64,000 nt of DNA from Nephrocerus scutellatus (Eukaryota; Arthropoda; Insecta; Diptera; Pipunculidae): contig OX352762.1 of the NCBI GenBank assembly GCA_947095585.1, positions 43,202,018-43,266,017 on the forward strand, in the 5' to 3' direction. The notes beneath the pieces are model-generated. The model did not search any database. It was not told the DNA's origin and saw nothing but the letters and a program-made list of their open reading frames with translations. Position numbers and translations under genes: made by a program. This document shows, in pieces, positions 10,960-21,764 of the stretch; the stretch's first letter is position 1, and each line of letters opens with the position of its first letter.

Positions 10960-11500
10960 GCCAGGGGTAGAAAAATTAGGTTCGATGCTAAAGTTATCGG
11001 GGTCGTTGAGTTGAATGTTGATGGTAAGACAGTGGTGATCGATATTAGTGTCGATTCTATGGTTTTCGAGGTCGCTGAGTTGAATGGTGATGGTAAGATA
11101 GCTCTAGGAGGATAGGGTCGATAACTGAGGGGGTTGACCGATATTAGTGTCAATTCTATAGTTTTCGGTGTCGCTGAGTTGAATGGTAATGGTAAGACAG
11201 CTCTATGAAGATGGATTAGATAACTGAGGGGGGGGGGGGGTGTGACCAATATTAGTGTGGATTCTTTAATTTTCGGGGTCGTTGAGTTTAATGGTGATGT
11301 TAAGATAGCTCTAGGGAGATGTGGTCGATAACTGAGGGGGATGAGCGATATTAGTGTCCATTCTATAGTTCTCGGGGTCACTGAGATGAATAGTGTTGGT
11401 AGGACACTCCTATGGGTACGGAGGGGGACCTATATTAGAGTCGATCCCATAGTTTTCGGGATCGGTGAGATGAATAGTGGTTTTAGAATGGTACTCAGTG
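10960..11500 (+). repeat. ~100-bp satellite, short block
   Basis: About five units of 'gatattagtgtcgattct...tggtgatggtaagac...gagggg'. They are the reverse complement of the units in the large array at 14815-18080. Immediately downstream, in the same order as in the other copy, comes the Helitron helicase fragment. The block is more degraded, and units vary in length. Confidence 0.85.
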
Positions 11501-12240
11501 ACCGGCTGGATTTGGGGGTTAGGACATTGTCGCACCTACTTCAAATTGGAAAAGCTAGATTAGTAGCCGTGTCTTATGGTAATATAAAATTCACATCGAT
11601 TTTTAAAATCTGCCGCAGAACTGTTTCGCAAAACTATCACATTTTGAACCGTTTGCGAGAAGGGGACATTTTGGCTGCTAAAAATGGAGACACCCACGAA
11701 ACAAACAATCAAATATTTGCTATGTTATTAGGCGTAGTCATTGAATATAAGTGCATCGATACCGTAGTAGATGCTGATGAGGAAGTTAATTATCTAACAG
11801 AGTTCCTAAGCTCACTTGATTCGTCTGGATTGCCACCACATCGTCTTTTTCTTACAGGTGGATCTCCAATTATTTTACTACGGACTTACTTACTCGACTC
11901 GCCAAAATTTTCGCAGAGCCAAGACTGTGTCTAAAAAAGATGCTGGGCAATATAATTGAAGCGACTATCTTGACAGAAAAGGGACAGTGTGAAACAGTTT
12001 TCATCGGATAGTTTTTAACGGATAGCACTCATTTCGACGAATCTATCTTTTAAATTTACAGTTTATTAAGTACTGCGGAGTATAGATTAGAGATCGCCAT
12101 GTTTTTCCCACGGACAACCTTATTTGCTTGCCTAGGGTGGGTTCACCTAAGAATTTGTTTATTCTTGCTCTCGAAGGTGAAACTAAAAACATTGTATACA
12201 ACCAAGTTTTGTTTTAAATTAATATTATGTATTTTTTTAA
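11501..12240 (+). pseudogene. Helitron Pif1-like helicase C-terminus
   Basis: The open stretch 11341-11934 runs from satellite into a helicase C-terminal region: NRLREGDILAAKNGDTHETNN, CIDTVVDADEEVNYLTEFL, then SSGLPPHRL and GGSPIILLR. These match the RepHel helicase region that in Helitrons reads ILAPKN...DELN...GMPPH.L.L..G.PIILLRN. After a stop (11934) a second piece (12120-12232) encodes RVGSPKNLFILA and GETKNIVYNQVLF before a stop, the known C-terminal end of these proteins. The segment between is frame-broken. This was the 3'-terminal part of a rolling-circle transposase. Confidence 0.75.
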
Positions 12241-12350
12241 ATTTTATTTTATAATTTGAATACTATAGCTATAATTTTCAATACTTATTTTGTTTATAAA
12301 AACTACAGTTTTACCATATAGATAGTTATCGTTCTTTTTTCTACCCCTGC
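12241..12350. other. AT-rich 3' flank of Helitron fragment
   Basis: AT-rich; no CTRR-hairpin terminus that I can fix. Confidence 0.4.
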
Positions 12351-12354
12351 CTAA

Positions 12355-12500
12355 TAGAAGACACTAATATCGGCTGCCCAGCCAAAAAACCTGTTACCCC
12401 CTACCATCAGTATTTGGTTCCAGATTGTAAATTATATGTATACTTTTTTTGAAATTGGTAAAGGCATTCCAGACTTAAATAGATACAAACAAACAAACTA
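12355..12500 (-). mobile_element. Helitron 5'-end fragment
   Basis: Aligns, in the same orientation, with 18081-18238, the 5' end of the satellite-bearing Helitron: 'cccagcc.aaaaac', 'taccccc.acca', 'atgtatac', 'gaaattggt', 'ggc.ttccaga' and 'aaatag.a' are shared. A remnant of a satellite unit (cactaatatcgg) precedes it. Its outer terminus has drifted into AAAC repeats. Confidence 0.6.
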
Positions 12501-12719
12501 ACTAACAAACATATAAATTCGAATTCTGATGCTGTTAGCTATTTCTGGAATTTCTTGATTTTGGAAATTTAGTAATAGAGAACTGCGAGTCGTGATTAAA
12601 AGTCTCTATGTAAAACAAGCCTGAGAAATAGTCGATTTCAAATTTGCCATCAAACTGGATTTACGAATTTAAGTATGACATTTTGGGAATCTAAGTTCCT
12701 ACGGTAGTTTAAACTTTTC

Positions 12720-13060
12720 TTTTCCTTCAGAGCATTGAACGACAAAAATTATGGCGTAAACCATTATTTTGGCTACCTGCGAAAAACACAGACAGAATTA
12801 TATGTTTATTTCTTGAATGCATGAATGTAGAAAAAGTTTAGTCACGAGAAAGCTTTATTAAAGATGTAACGAAAAAGCTATACAAAGAAATTGATAGATT
12901 TGTAATTGCGAGCCCGAAAGATTAAGCAAAGTAATAAGGGCAAAGGAATTTTATATTAGCCTTGCCATATTTCCACCAATGACGCAAGAAGTACCATTGC
13001 CGCAAGTGGAATACATCACTTTAGAACAATTCTTTTCATGCAAGTATATAAGGATCCAAA
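12720..13060 (+). pseudogene. Unidentified coding-like remnant
   Basis: One frame reads as protein-like sequence with two internal breaks: a segment QSIERQKLWRKPLFWLPA, then CLFLECMNVEKV, a stop near 12840, SRESFIKDVTKKLYKEIDRF, and further on AKEFYISLAIFPPMTQEV and EYITLEQFFS. Low stop density and amino-acid composition suggest a decayed gene or TE protein. I do not recognise the family. It lies just upstream of the Tc1/mariner remnant but does not look like part of it. Confidence 0.4.
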
Positions 13061-13084
13061 AATGTATGGGAAATATTACTAAGG

Positions 13085-13168
13085 AAATGTGTCCACGACC
13101 CTTACAACAACGGAAGAACGTAAAATTGTCAGATTAGCCTCCAATTCAGATGTTTCGACAGCTAAACT
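13085..13168 (+). pseudogene. Tc1/mariner transposase, 5' piece
   Basis: Encodes TTTEERKIVRLASNSDVSTA, which resembles the N-terminal helix-turn-helix of Tc1/mariner-type transposases. The frame is cut after AAACT at 13168 by the LOA/R1-like insertion and continues at 21248. The catalytic part is in the second piece. Confidence 0.6.
13157..13168 (+). repeat. Target-site duplication, left
   Basis: GACAGCTAAACT, repeated exactly at 21236-21247. It bounds the non-LTR element, whose poly(A) reads as poly(T) at 13169-13183. Confidence 0.9.
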
Positions 13169-13246
13169 TTTTTTTTTTTTTTTGAGATAACCCTAGTTCA
13201 AGAGACTGACACTGCGACCTTTAAGATCTATTGTATCAATAGGGCA

Positions 13247-14195
13247 TTAATTGTCTAAGAGACATACAACTTTCCTAATGAAAGACAGAATGTCCTTAGT
13301 AGTAGAGTTTTTCAACTCCGCTGCCGTGCATATTTCCTTATTGAATATGCGTCTCCTTAACCAAATAAGTGCTGGGCATTCACAGAGAATGTGTTCGGAT
13401 GACTCCTCATCCTCCGCACAGAACCTACATTCTGTCTCTGAGCCCACACCAATTTTGTTAAGATGATACCTTAAGCCACAATGGCCAGTTAGAATACTCA
13501 CCAGCTTCCTAATGCTGCCTTAATCTAAATACAGGATTTCTTTATATGAGATGGGTCTGATCAGTTGTTTGGATTGACTCAGCTCCGGGGTATTTTCCCA
13601 TTGTGCCAGGCGAAGTTTGCCTTCCCAACAGTTAATCAGTTTTGTGGCGGCACTCCAGTTGATGCCACAAAAGGGTTCAGGTCCTATAAACGCAGATTCA
13701 GAGCCAGCCCTAGCCAGTTCATCTGCAGTTTCGTTGCCTGCAATTCCTCGATGACCTGGCACCCAACCGAGCTTAACCCGGTTGTGTCTGAGATTGCCAG
13801 AGATTGCAGTGAATCGTAGCAGCTTTTAACTGTTAACGAGTCCATTGAGTTGGACGACAGAGGTTTAAGTGCTGCCTGGCTATCTAAATATATATAAATT
13901 CTCGCGCCCTTAACGCCTTTACTAAGGCTTATCCTAGCGCATATCTCTGTGGCATGGAGTTTAGCCTGGAAGACCGTGGGACTTACTCCCATTGGTATCG
14001 AGACCTTTGTATTGGGTCCGATGAATCCAGCACCAACTCCAGATTCCATCTTCGATCCATCAGTTAACCAAACCAGACCACTAACGTCTAGTGCCGGAAC
14101 ACCATTAGACTGTCTAAAATTTCTACCTCAAATAACCTGTCGAAACAGTGCTCACTGACCATAAAGTCGGGTATTGTGCAGAACATGTCTCTTTC
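13247..14195 (-). pseudogene. Retrotransposon RNase H and C-terminal Cys domain
   Basis: Frame pieces: 13684-14049 encodes the RNase H start (SGVGAGFIGP after a TDGSK-like motif at about 14050-14070, AKLHATEICARI with the Glu, and IYLDSQAAL with the second Asp). Positions 13520-13762 give PGHRGIAGNETADELA (the conserved His and Asp). Positions 13247-13501 give the C-terminal zinc-finger-like part with C-x2-C-x12-H-x4-C (ECRFCAEDEESSEHILCEC). Frame changes between pieces make it inactive. RNase H would remove RNA template during target-primed reverse transcription. Confidence 0.85.
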
Positions 14196-14214
14196 GGGAA
14201 TTGAGTTGAGAATT

Positions 14215-14745
14215 GATCGTCCTAAAAAACTCAAGTTTTACTGGAAATTGCAATCTCTTTAATTTAAAAGATAGATCAGTCGAAATGAATGGGATAAAAA
14301 CTGTTTCACACTGTCCCTTTTCTGTGAAGATAGTCGCTTTAATTATATTTCCCGGCATCTCTTTTACGCACAGTCTTGTGCCATTGCAAAGTTTTGGCGA
14401 GTCGAGAATCCGTAGAAAAATAATTGGAAATCAAACTGTAAGACGATGTGGTGGCAATCCAGACGAATTAAGTGAGTTTAGGAACTCAGTTAGATAATTA
14501 ACTTCCTCATCAGTATCTACAAAGGTATCGATACACTTTGCCTATTAACATGGCAAGTGTTTGATTGCTTATTTCGTGGTTGTCTCCATTTTGAGTAGCA
14601 AGAATAGCCCCTTCTCGCAACCGGTTCAAAAAGTTAAAGTTTTGAGAAACAGCCGGATAAATAGAATTTATTAGTTCAGCGGCAGATTTCAAAAATCGAT
14701 GTCAATTTAATATAACGATAAGACACGGATACTAATCTACATTTT
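14215..14745 (-). pseudogene. Helitron helicase fragment (inverted copy)
   Basis: Positions 14510-14692 encode SAAELINSIYPAVSQNFNF and REGAILATQNGDNHEISNQ. After a gap in another frame, 14215-14358 encodes MPGNIIKATIFTEKGQCETV, IPFISTDLSF and LKRLQFPVKLEF, matching the 'IPMIPTDLPFQFKRLQFPV' block of Helitron helicases. It is the inverted homologue of 11501-12060. About 100 residues that are present in the other copy are deleted here, and stops occur. Confidence 0.75.
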
Positions 14746-14814
14746 GCAATGAAGTAGGGGCGACAATGCCTCACCCGCAAATTCGTCGCCAAATGGTCAC
14801 CGAGTACCATTCTA

Positions 14815-17800
14815 AACATCACTATTCATCTCAGAGACCCCGAAAACTATGGGATCGACACTAATATCGGTCACCCTCCCCCCTCCGGGCAGACAACTCA
14901 CCCATATGAGTGTCCTACCAACACTATTAAAGTCAGTGGCCCCGAGAACTATTGAGTGGACACTAATATCTATCTCCCCCTGACGTATCGACTCCATCCC
15001 CCTTGAGCTGTCGTACCATCACGATTCAACTCAACGACCCCGAAAAATATAAAATCGACACTCATATTGGTAACTCCCTCCTCCGTTATCGACCCATATC
15101 CCTAGAGCGGTCTTACCATCACCGTTCAACTCAGCGACCCCGAAAACCATAAAATCGAAGCTAATATCGGTCATCCCCACTATCGATCCCATCTCCCTAG
15201 AGCTGTCTTACCATCACCATTCTACTCAGCGACAGCGAAAACCATAGAATCGACACCAATATTGGTAACCCCCCTCCTCAGTTATCGACCCCATCCTCCT
15301 AGAGCTGTCTTACCATCACCATTCTTCTCAGCGACCCAGAAAACAATAAAATCGACATTAATATCGGTCACCCTCCCCCCTTAGTTATCGACCCCATCCC
15401 TCTAGAGCTGCCTTACCATCGCCATTCAAGTCAGATATCACGAAAACCATAAAATCGAAACTAATATCGGTCACCCCCTCCCTCAGTTATCGACCCCATC
15501 TCCGTAGAACTGTCTTACCATCACCATTCAACTCAGCGACCACGAAAACCATAAAACCAACACTAATATCGGACTCCCCCCTCCACCTTCAATTATCACC
15601 CCATCCCCGTAGAGCTGTCTTACCGTCACCATTCAACTCAGCGACCCAGAAAACCATAAAATCAACACTAATATCGGTCACCCCCCTTCCTTAGTTATCG
15701 ACCCTATCCCCCTAGAGCTGTCATACCATCACCATTCAACTCAGCGACCCATAAAACCATAAAATCGACACTAATATCGTTCACCCCCCTCCCCCTTCAA
15801 TTATCCCCCCATCCCCGTAGAGCTGTCTTACCATCACCATTGAACTCAGCGACCACGAAAACCATAAAATCGACAGTAATATCGATCACCCCCCTTCCTT
15901 AGTTATCGACCCCATCCCCCTAGAGCTGTCTTACCATCACCATTCAACTCAGCGACCCCGAAAACCATAGAATCGACACTAATATCGGTCACCGTCCCCC
16001 TCAGCTATCAACCCCATCCCTCTAGAGCTGTTTTACCATCACCATTCAACTCAGAGTCCACGAAAACCATAAAATCGACACTAATATCGGTCACCCCCCT
16101 TCCTTAGTTATCGACCCCATCCCCCTAGAGATGTCTTACCATCACCGTTCAACTCAGCGACCCCGAAAACCATAAAATCGAAGCTAATATCGGTCATCCC
16201 CACTATCGACCCCATCCTCCTAGAGCTGTCTTACCATCACCATTCTACTCAGCGACCCAGAAAACCATAAAATCGACATTAATATCGGTCACCCTCCCCC
16301 CTTAGTTATCGACCCCATCCCTCTAGAGCTGCCTTACCATCACCATTCAACTCAGCGACCCCGAAAACCATAGAATCGACACTATTATCGGTCACCGTCC
16401 CCCTCAGCTATCAACCCCATCCCTCTAGAGCTGTTTTACCATCACCATTCAACTCAGAGTTCACGAAAACCATAAAATCGACACTAATATCGGTCACCCC
16501 CCTTCCTTAGTTATCGACCCCATCCCCCTGGAGATTACTTACCATCACCGTTCAACTCAGCGACCCCGAAAACCATATAATCGAAGCTAATATCGGTCAT
16601 CCCCACTATCGACCCCATCCTCCTAGAGCTGTCTTACCATCACCATTCTACTCAGCGACCCAGAAAACCATAAAATCGACATTAATATCGGTCACCCTCC
16701 CCCCTTAGTTATCGACCCCATCCCTCTAGAGCTGCCTTACCATCGCCATTCAAGTCAGATATTACGAAAACCATAAAATCGAAACTAATATCGGTCACCC
16801 CCTCCCTCAGTTATCGACCCCATCTCCGTAGAACTGTCTTACCGTCACCATTCAACTCAGCGACCACGAAAACCATAAAACCAACACTAATATCGGTCTC
16901 CCCCCTCCACCTTCAATTATCACCCCATCCCCGTAGAGCTGTCTTACCATCACCATTCAACTCAGCGACCACAAAAACCATAAAATCGACACTAATATCG
17001 GTCAGCCCTCCCCCCCACAGCTATCGACCCTATCCTCCTAGAGCTGTCTTACCGTCACCATTCAACTCAGCGACCCAGAAAACCATAAAATCAACACTAA
17101 TATCGGTCACCCCCCTTCCTTAGTTATCGACCCTATCCCCCTAGAGCTGTCATACCATCACCATTCAACTCAGCGACCCATAAAACCATAAAATCGACAC
17201 TAATATCGTTCACCCCCCCTCCCCCTTCAATTATCCCCCAATCCCCGTAGAGCTGTCTTACCATCACCATTGAACTCAGCGACCACGAAAACCATAAAAT
17301 CGACACTAATATCGGTCACCCCCCTTCCTTAGTTATCGACCCCATCCCCCTAGAGCTGTCTTACCATCACCATTGAACTCAGCGACCCCGAAAACCATAG
17401 AATCGACACTAATATCGGTCACCGTCCCCCTCAGCTATCAACCCCATCCCTCTAGAGCTGTCTTACCATCACCATTCAACTCAGAGTCCACGAAAACCAT
17501 AAAATCGACACTAATATCGGTCACCCCCCTTCCTTAGTTATCGACCCCATCCCCCTAGAGCTGTCTTACCATCACCATTCAACTCAGCGACCCCGAAAAC
17601 CATAGAATCGACACTAATATCGGTCACCGTCCCCCTCAGCTATCAACCCCATCCATCTAGAGCTGTCTTACCATCACCATTCAACTCAGCGACCCCGAAA
17701 ACCATAGAATCGACACTAATATCGGTCACCCTCACCCCTCAGTTATCGACCCCATCCCACTAGAGCTGTCTTACCATCACCATTCAACTCAGCGACCACG

Positions 17801-18080
17801 AAAACCATAAAATCAACACTAATATCGGTCACCCCCCCCCCAGCTAATGACCCCATCCCCATAGAGTTGTCTTACCATCACCATTCAACTCAGCGACCCC
17901 GAAAACCATGGAATCGACACTAATATACGCAGCGACCCCGAAAACCAAAGAATCAACACTAACATCGATAACCCACCCCCCTGCGGGAATATAACTCATC
18001 CATAGGAGTGTACTACCATCATTATTCGTCTCGGCGATACCGAAAACGGTAGGTCCGACACTAAATTCGCCTGCCACGCC
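14815..18080 (-). repeat. ~102-bp satellite array inside Helitron
   Basis: About 32 units with landmarks 'accccatcccc.tagagctgtcttaccatcaccatt', 'caactcagcgaccccgaaaacc' and 'atcgacactaatatcggtcac'. The spacing of the 'gaccccatcc' landmark is 101-106 bp. Variant units recur in order: the 'cggtcatccccactatcga' variant at about 15168, 16192 and 16597, and the 'tcagata(t)cacgaaaacc' variant at 15430 and 16750. Blocks of several units were therefore duplicated together. The last units near 17820-18080 are shortened. Confidence 0.95.
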
Positions 18081-18277
18081 GTCCCCAGCCTAAAAACTTG
18101 CTACCCCCCACCACCTATATTTGATTCCACATAGTAACTAATATGTATACCAAGTTTGGTTGAAATTGGTCAAGGCGTTCCAGAGCTAAATAGGAACAAA
18201 TATATATACAAATAAATTCTCTATTTTATATATATAGATTCTAGTTGCAGTTTATAGCGCATCTAGCGGCCGTCTTC

Positions 18278-18900
18278 CTAATGAAGATTTGCAGGGGCGA
18301 AAGCCATACGATAGTTTCTAATGCTTGGCAAGGATTGATGGATAGGCCTTCCCTGCTGCATGACATCAGAAATCGTCGTGAAGTGTTTACCCCTAATTAG
18401 AATCGCCAAGTCATCAGCATAGCCAATGGCGATGTAGCCTGATCTGTGTAGATCAACTAAAAGATTGTCTATGACTAGTGACCACAGAAGTGGAGAAAGG
18501 ACTCCTCCTTGGGGACAACCCTTAACTGCGGTCACAGACACTGGCACTCCTCCTGAGGAGGAAGTAATATCTCGACTCTTGAGTATAGCCCTAATCCACT
18601 GAACATCAATAAGTCTCTCCATGATTTTGAGGACAAAAGCTGTTAGACTTATTGGTCTGTATGATTTAGGTAGCTCACTTGGCCTTTTGCCAGGTTTGGG
18701 GATAAAAATCACATTGACCTGTCTCCAGATAGTAGGGATGTATCCCCAATTGTAGCTTGCTCTAAATAATAAAATCAAGCTTGGCAGGATTGCATCGATC
18801 GCCTTCTGTAGAAGAGCAGGAAAGATGCCATCGCCACCAGGGGCTTTGAATGGTGTGAAGGAGCCTACTGCCTATCTAACCTTATCTGGGGTGAAAATCT
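18278..18900 (-). pseudogene. LOA/R1-like reverse transcriptase
   Basis: The open segment 18278-18778 encodes IFIPKPGKRPSELPKSYRPI and SLTAFVLKIMERL (RT motifs 1-2), CPQGGVLSPLLWSLVID (motif 4, normal PQG) and GYADDLAIL (catalytic YADD). Upstream (18780-18900) an AFKAPGGDGIFPAL-like stretch is in a shifted frame. Downstream of YADD the sequence soon loses similarity and meets the Helitron end at 18238. Confidence 0.85.
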
Positions 18901-19201
18901 TACCAGATAAACTATTAGTTATACTAGCGATGCAAACCCTTCGGTCATGCGTGTTCGAATTCGTGTATCCGTTGACTTAGGATCACATCTAGGAGAGGCA
19001 TGTGCCAATGCGCCTGGAATGTCAAACCTGATGTGTTGATGGTCTGACAGCGAGGCCTCCTCTGACACATGCCAAATTTCAATAGAGTTAGAGATAAATG
19101 GACTTGCGAGTGTGAGATCTAATACCTTTCACTAATCACATTTATGAAGTTTGTTTTAGAGCCCTTATTTAAAAAATCTACATTATTACTAATAAGATAA
19201 T

Positions 19202-19687
19202 CTAAAAGACACTTATCCCTTCGATTCTTGCCGCTACTGCCCCAGGCCTCATGGTTGCATTGGCATCACACCCTATTAGGTATTGGATGCTCCGATTTTT
19301 ACAGTGCATAAGAAACTCTTTCACTTCTGTTGGCGGAATGTTTTCTTCATCGCCAGTGAAGTATGCTGAGGCACATACGATATTCTGTTTTCCCCTCTCA
19401 GTCGGAACCTCCACCAGTACGGCAACAAGGTCTCTTGTTATGAATTCTGGAATGGGAAGAAAGTTAATATTAGATCTGATCAGGCAGGCCGCCCTGGGTA
19501 CTGCCTCCCCACATTTCACGATCAACTTACCTGTCCCATCCTGTAGACCTTTCACCTGTCCGCTAATAGCCCAAGGCTCCTGAATGAGGCCGATTGCTAT
19601 GCTATCCTCGACGAATCGTTTGCTAAGTGTAGCGGACGCTCCCTTAGCATGGTGCAGCTTCGCCTGTAACACCTTGATGGTGCTCAT
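19202..19687 (-). pseudogene. LOA/R1-like endonuclease (ORF2 N-terminus)
   Basis: Begins at the ATG at 19687-19685, which overlaps the ORF1 stop codon as ATGA. The open part (161 codons) encodes VLQAKLHHAKGAS, GLIQEPWAISGQV (catalytic Glu) and CDANATMRPG at the GDFNA-equivalent position. The domain is then broken at 19202, and the C-terminal half (to about 18960) is frame-disrupted. It is the AP-like endonuclease of an R1/LOA/I-group element. Confidence 0.8.
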
Positions 19688-21170
19688 CCTTCCTCCTGTT
19701 GAGATTTGGCCTGCTGGTTTAGTCTTGCTTTCTTGTGGCCCTTACGCCTGCGGCAGGCAGTCGGCCTCGGTTGACCCGATGGTCTGACCCTACCCGACTT
19801 ACTCTTATTATTAGGAGCAAGTGCAGCTCTTGCTGCGGAAGTTCCATTTTTGGAACAGCTTGGACCAAAAGGCTTAGTGGCATTGCTGGTCAAAGGAGCT
19901 GACCGTGATATCGGCTTAGTTGTACAGGTTCCAGACCCGCTATGATCAGCCTGCCCAGTAGAGTTAGTGACCGAAGAGGCTGCCTTCACAATCAGTGCCG
20001 CGGGTGCTGGTTCGGAATCACCCTGACTAGCACGCTCAGTAGCATTGCATGACGAGCTATCTATGTTTGAGGTACCCTGGTCAGATACCGAACTCTTGTC
20101 GGTGCTCTTAAGGATCTCTTAAGGATTTCGGGCCTCGATAGTTGCCAGAATCTTCTCTGAAGAGAGCTCAAGACTCTGTGGAAATAACCCACGGACGATA
20201 TGTGTTTTCGGGAAAGATCCTTCTTCCACTAGCGTCACATCCAGTCCACTCTTAGCTCTTATCTTCTCGAAGTTCGAGCGCATCCACCCAGCAGTAGCAC
20301 TGTCCGAACAGATGAATACCATCTATCCCGATTTCGGAAACGTTCCGGTAAAACGCGGACATACGCCACAGCCGATCATCTCAATCGAGATGTCGATAAC
20401 CGTCTCTTGAAGATGAGCCATTTTCTCCTTTGTTAGCGGTTTTTTCGACAGGTCGATCGGGACAACCCCCAGCCTGACAGCACTGGCCACTTGACTAAAA
20501 GTGGGAAAGTCAGGTGAGGGCCATGCTCTGGCCTTTTTAGCGGACGATGTAGGTGGTGTCTGGTCCTCTTAATGGGAGGCACAGCTTTGGAAAAAGCAAG
20601 AGCACTTTCTCTTTCCTTGCCCATGCGTAAAGCATGCTTGATGCACCTTTTTTCCCGCGAGTTAAATTTAACGTAAGACTGTTGTTGGATCTGCATTCCA
20701 ACTAATGCTTTCCCAACAGAGGAGCATCCGGATTTCTCCGAGATGACGCTAATAATGTCGACAATTTCGGATGTGTCAGTCTTGGATGTATTCGAATCCG
20801 CGCCCTTGTTGCTAACACTGTTTCGATGTACGGATGTGGCTTCTAAAGCACAGCCATCCGCACTCTGAATTGTTCTTGGCTGCCCATGAGCAGACCGAGA
20901 AATTGGGGTCAACACGGGGTTAGCAGTCGAGAGCCCATCCCCTACCGTCCCGTACTCGCGACCAACAACTCATGGCCATTCATCCATCGGCGCACGTGTT
21001 TCACCACTGGATTGAGGATTTCTTCTATCGAGGTTTACTCCTCTACATTGTTTTCCTGAGGATAGGGTTGCCCCGTTATCGCGAACCCTCCTCCTTTTTC
21101 CGGGCTTGGGACCGGCATGCCACCTTCGTGCTAAGGGAGAGAGGTAGGCATCCCGTCTATCGCTAATCAT
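19684..21170 (-). pseudogene. LOA/R1-like ORF1 (Gag-like) remnants
   Basis: Three frame pieces. Positions 20433-20915 carry a Ser/Thr-rich N-terminal part ending in a basic stretch. Positions 20119-20322 encode VFICSDSATAGWMRSNFEKI and FPKTHIVRGLFPQSLE, a domain typical of ORF1 proteins of this group (DUF4780-like, from memory). Positions 19684-19989 give a basic, Ala/Pro-rich tail ending RRRKGHKKARLNQQ. The stop codon overlaps the ORF2 start. Expected role: RNA binding and ribonucleoprotein formation. Confidence 0.65.
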
Positions 21171-21235
21171 GTCTGGTCACCTCTCGTAAGATAACAAACT
21201 TAAGCAGCAACCATCTCTGGTAACAAGGCGGAGTT

Positions 21236-21247
21236 GACAGCTAAACT
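21236..21247 (+). repeat. Target-site duplication, right
   Basis: GACAGCTAAACT, identical to 13157-13168. Confidence 0.9.
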
Positions 21248-21620
21248 AGAGAAGCAGCTGGTGTTACTGCAAGTAAATCTACCGTTCGTCCTGTGCTTCG
21301 TAGTGCCGAACAGCTTAAGCGACTAAAGCTGAAGAAAAAACCAGAAAAGATTCAACTGTGCAATAAGGAGCAAGTTCGAATAACTGGAAAAAAGTGGTAT
21401 TTTCTGACGAAAAAAAAATTGTAATTTAGATGGACCGAATGTCTATAACTTTTACTCCCATGATCTAAGAAAATGTGTGATCTATTTAAACCTCATCATA
21501 GCAGAGAAGGGGCGTAATAGTTTGGGCTGCAATATCTTATTATGCACCATCGACTTAGCGGTACAAAGCGGACAGTTGTAGAAAAATTACAGGAAATAGC
21601 TACAAAGCGGTAGTTACGCA
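21248..21620 (+). pseudogene. Tc1/mariner transposase, 3' piece
   Basis: Continues the frame interrupted at 13168: a basic segment LKRLKLKKKPEKIQL, then WYFLTKKKN at the position of the usual VVFSDEKKFNLDGPD motif. NLDGPNVYNFYSHDLRK is well preserved, followed by an SLGCNILLCTIDL-like block in place of SVMVWGAIS..G.IDL. The first catalytic Asp is lost (SDEKKF became TKKK plus a break). A VEKLQEIATKR segment follows and then a stop. The DDE enzyme is inactive. Confidence 0.75.
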
Positions 21621-21764
21621 AACTTTGTTGATTGGACTTTTAATCGATTTCTTTAATTTGCGTTTTGTCACGATGACACGTGTTCTGCTTAGGATGCAGA
21701 TTTATTTGCTTTGCTCAGCTGGCCCGCATTGTAGATGAACAGTCCGTCCTTTTGAATTCAATAT

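Larger units (their letters stand above)
14200..18238 (-). mobile_element. Satellite-bearing Helitron
   Basis: On the minus strand it starts TCTATATATATAAAATAG at 18238, preceded by A, as expected of a Helitron 5' end. A 150-bp unique leader follows, then about 32 units of the ~102-bp satellite (18080-14815), then a helicase C-terminal fragment (about 14745-14215). The 3' CTRR terminus is absent: at about 14200 the sequence returns to the host retrotransposon. The same order (satellite then helicase fragment) occurs in inverted orientation at 10960-12240. Confidence 0.7.
13169..21235 (-). mobile_element. LOA/R1-like non-LTR retrotransposon with nested Helitron
   Basis: The insertion is bounded by the 12-bp repeat GACAGCTAAACT and has a 15-bp poly(T) at its left end, so it is oriented leftwards. 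Order from right to left: ORF1 remnants (21170-19684), endonuclease (19687-19202), RT (about 18900-18278), then an interrupting Helitron (18238-about 14200), then RNase H and a C-terminal Cys-rich domain (about 14190-13247). About 200 RT residues expected between the YADD motif and RNase H are missing, so the Helitron event was accompanied or followed by deletion. RNase H after RT fits LOA/R1/I-group elements. Confidence 0.85.

Noticed and set aside
14815..18080. CRISPR-like regular array
   Set aside because: No repeat/spacer alternation: the whole ~102-bp unit repeats. The surroundings are eukaryotic TEs and there are no cas genes.
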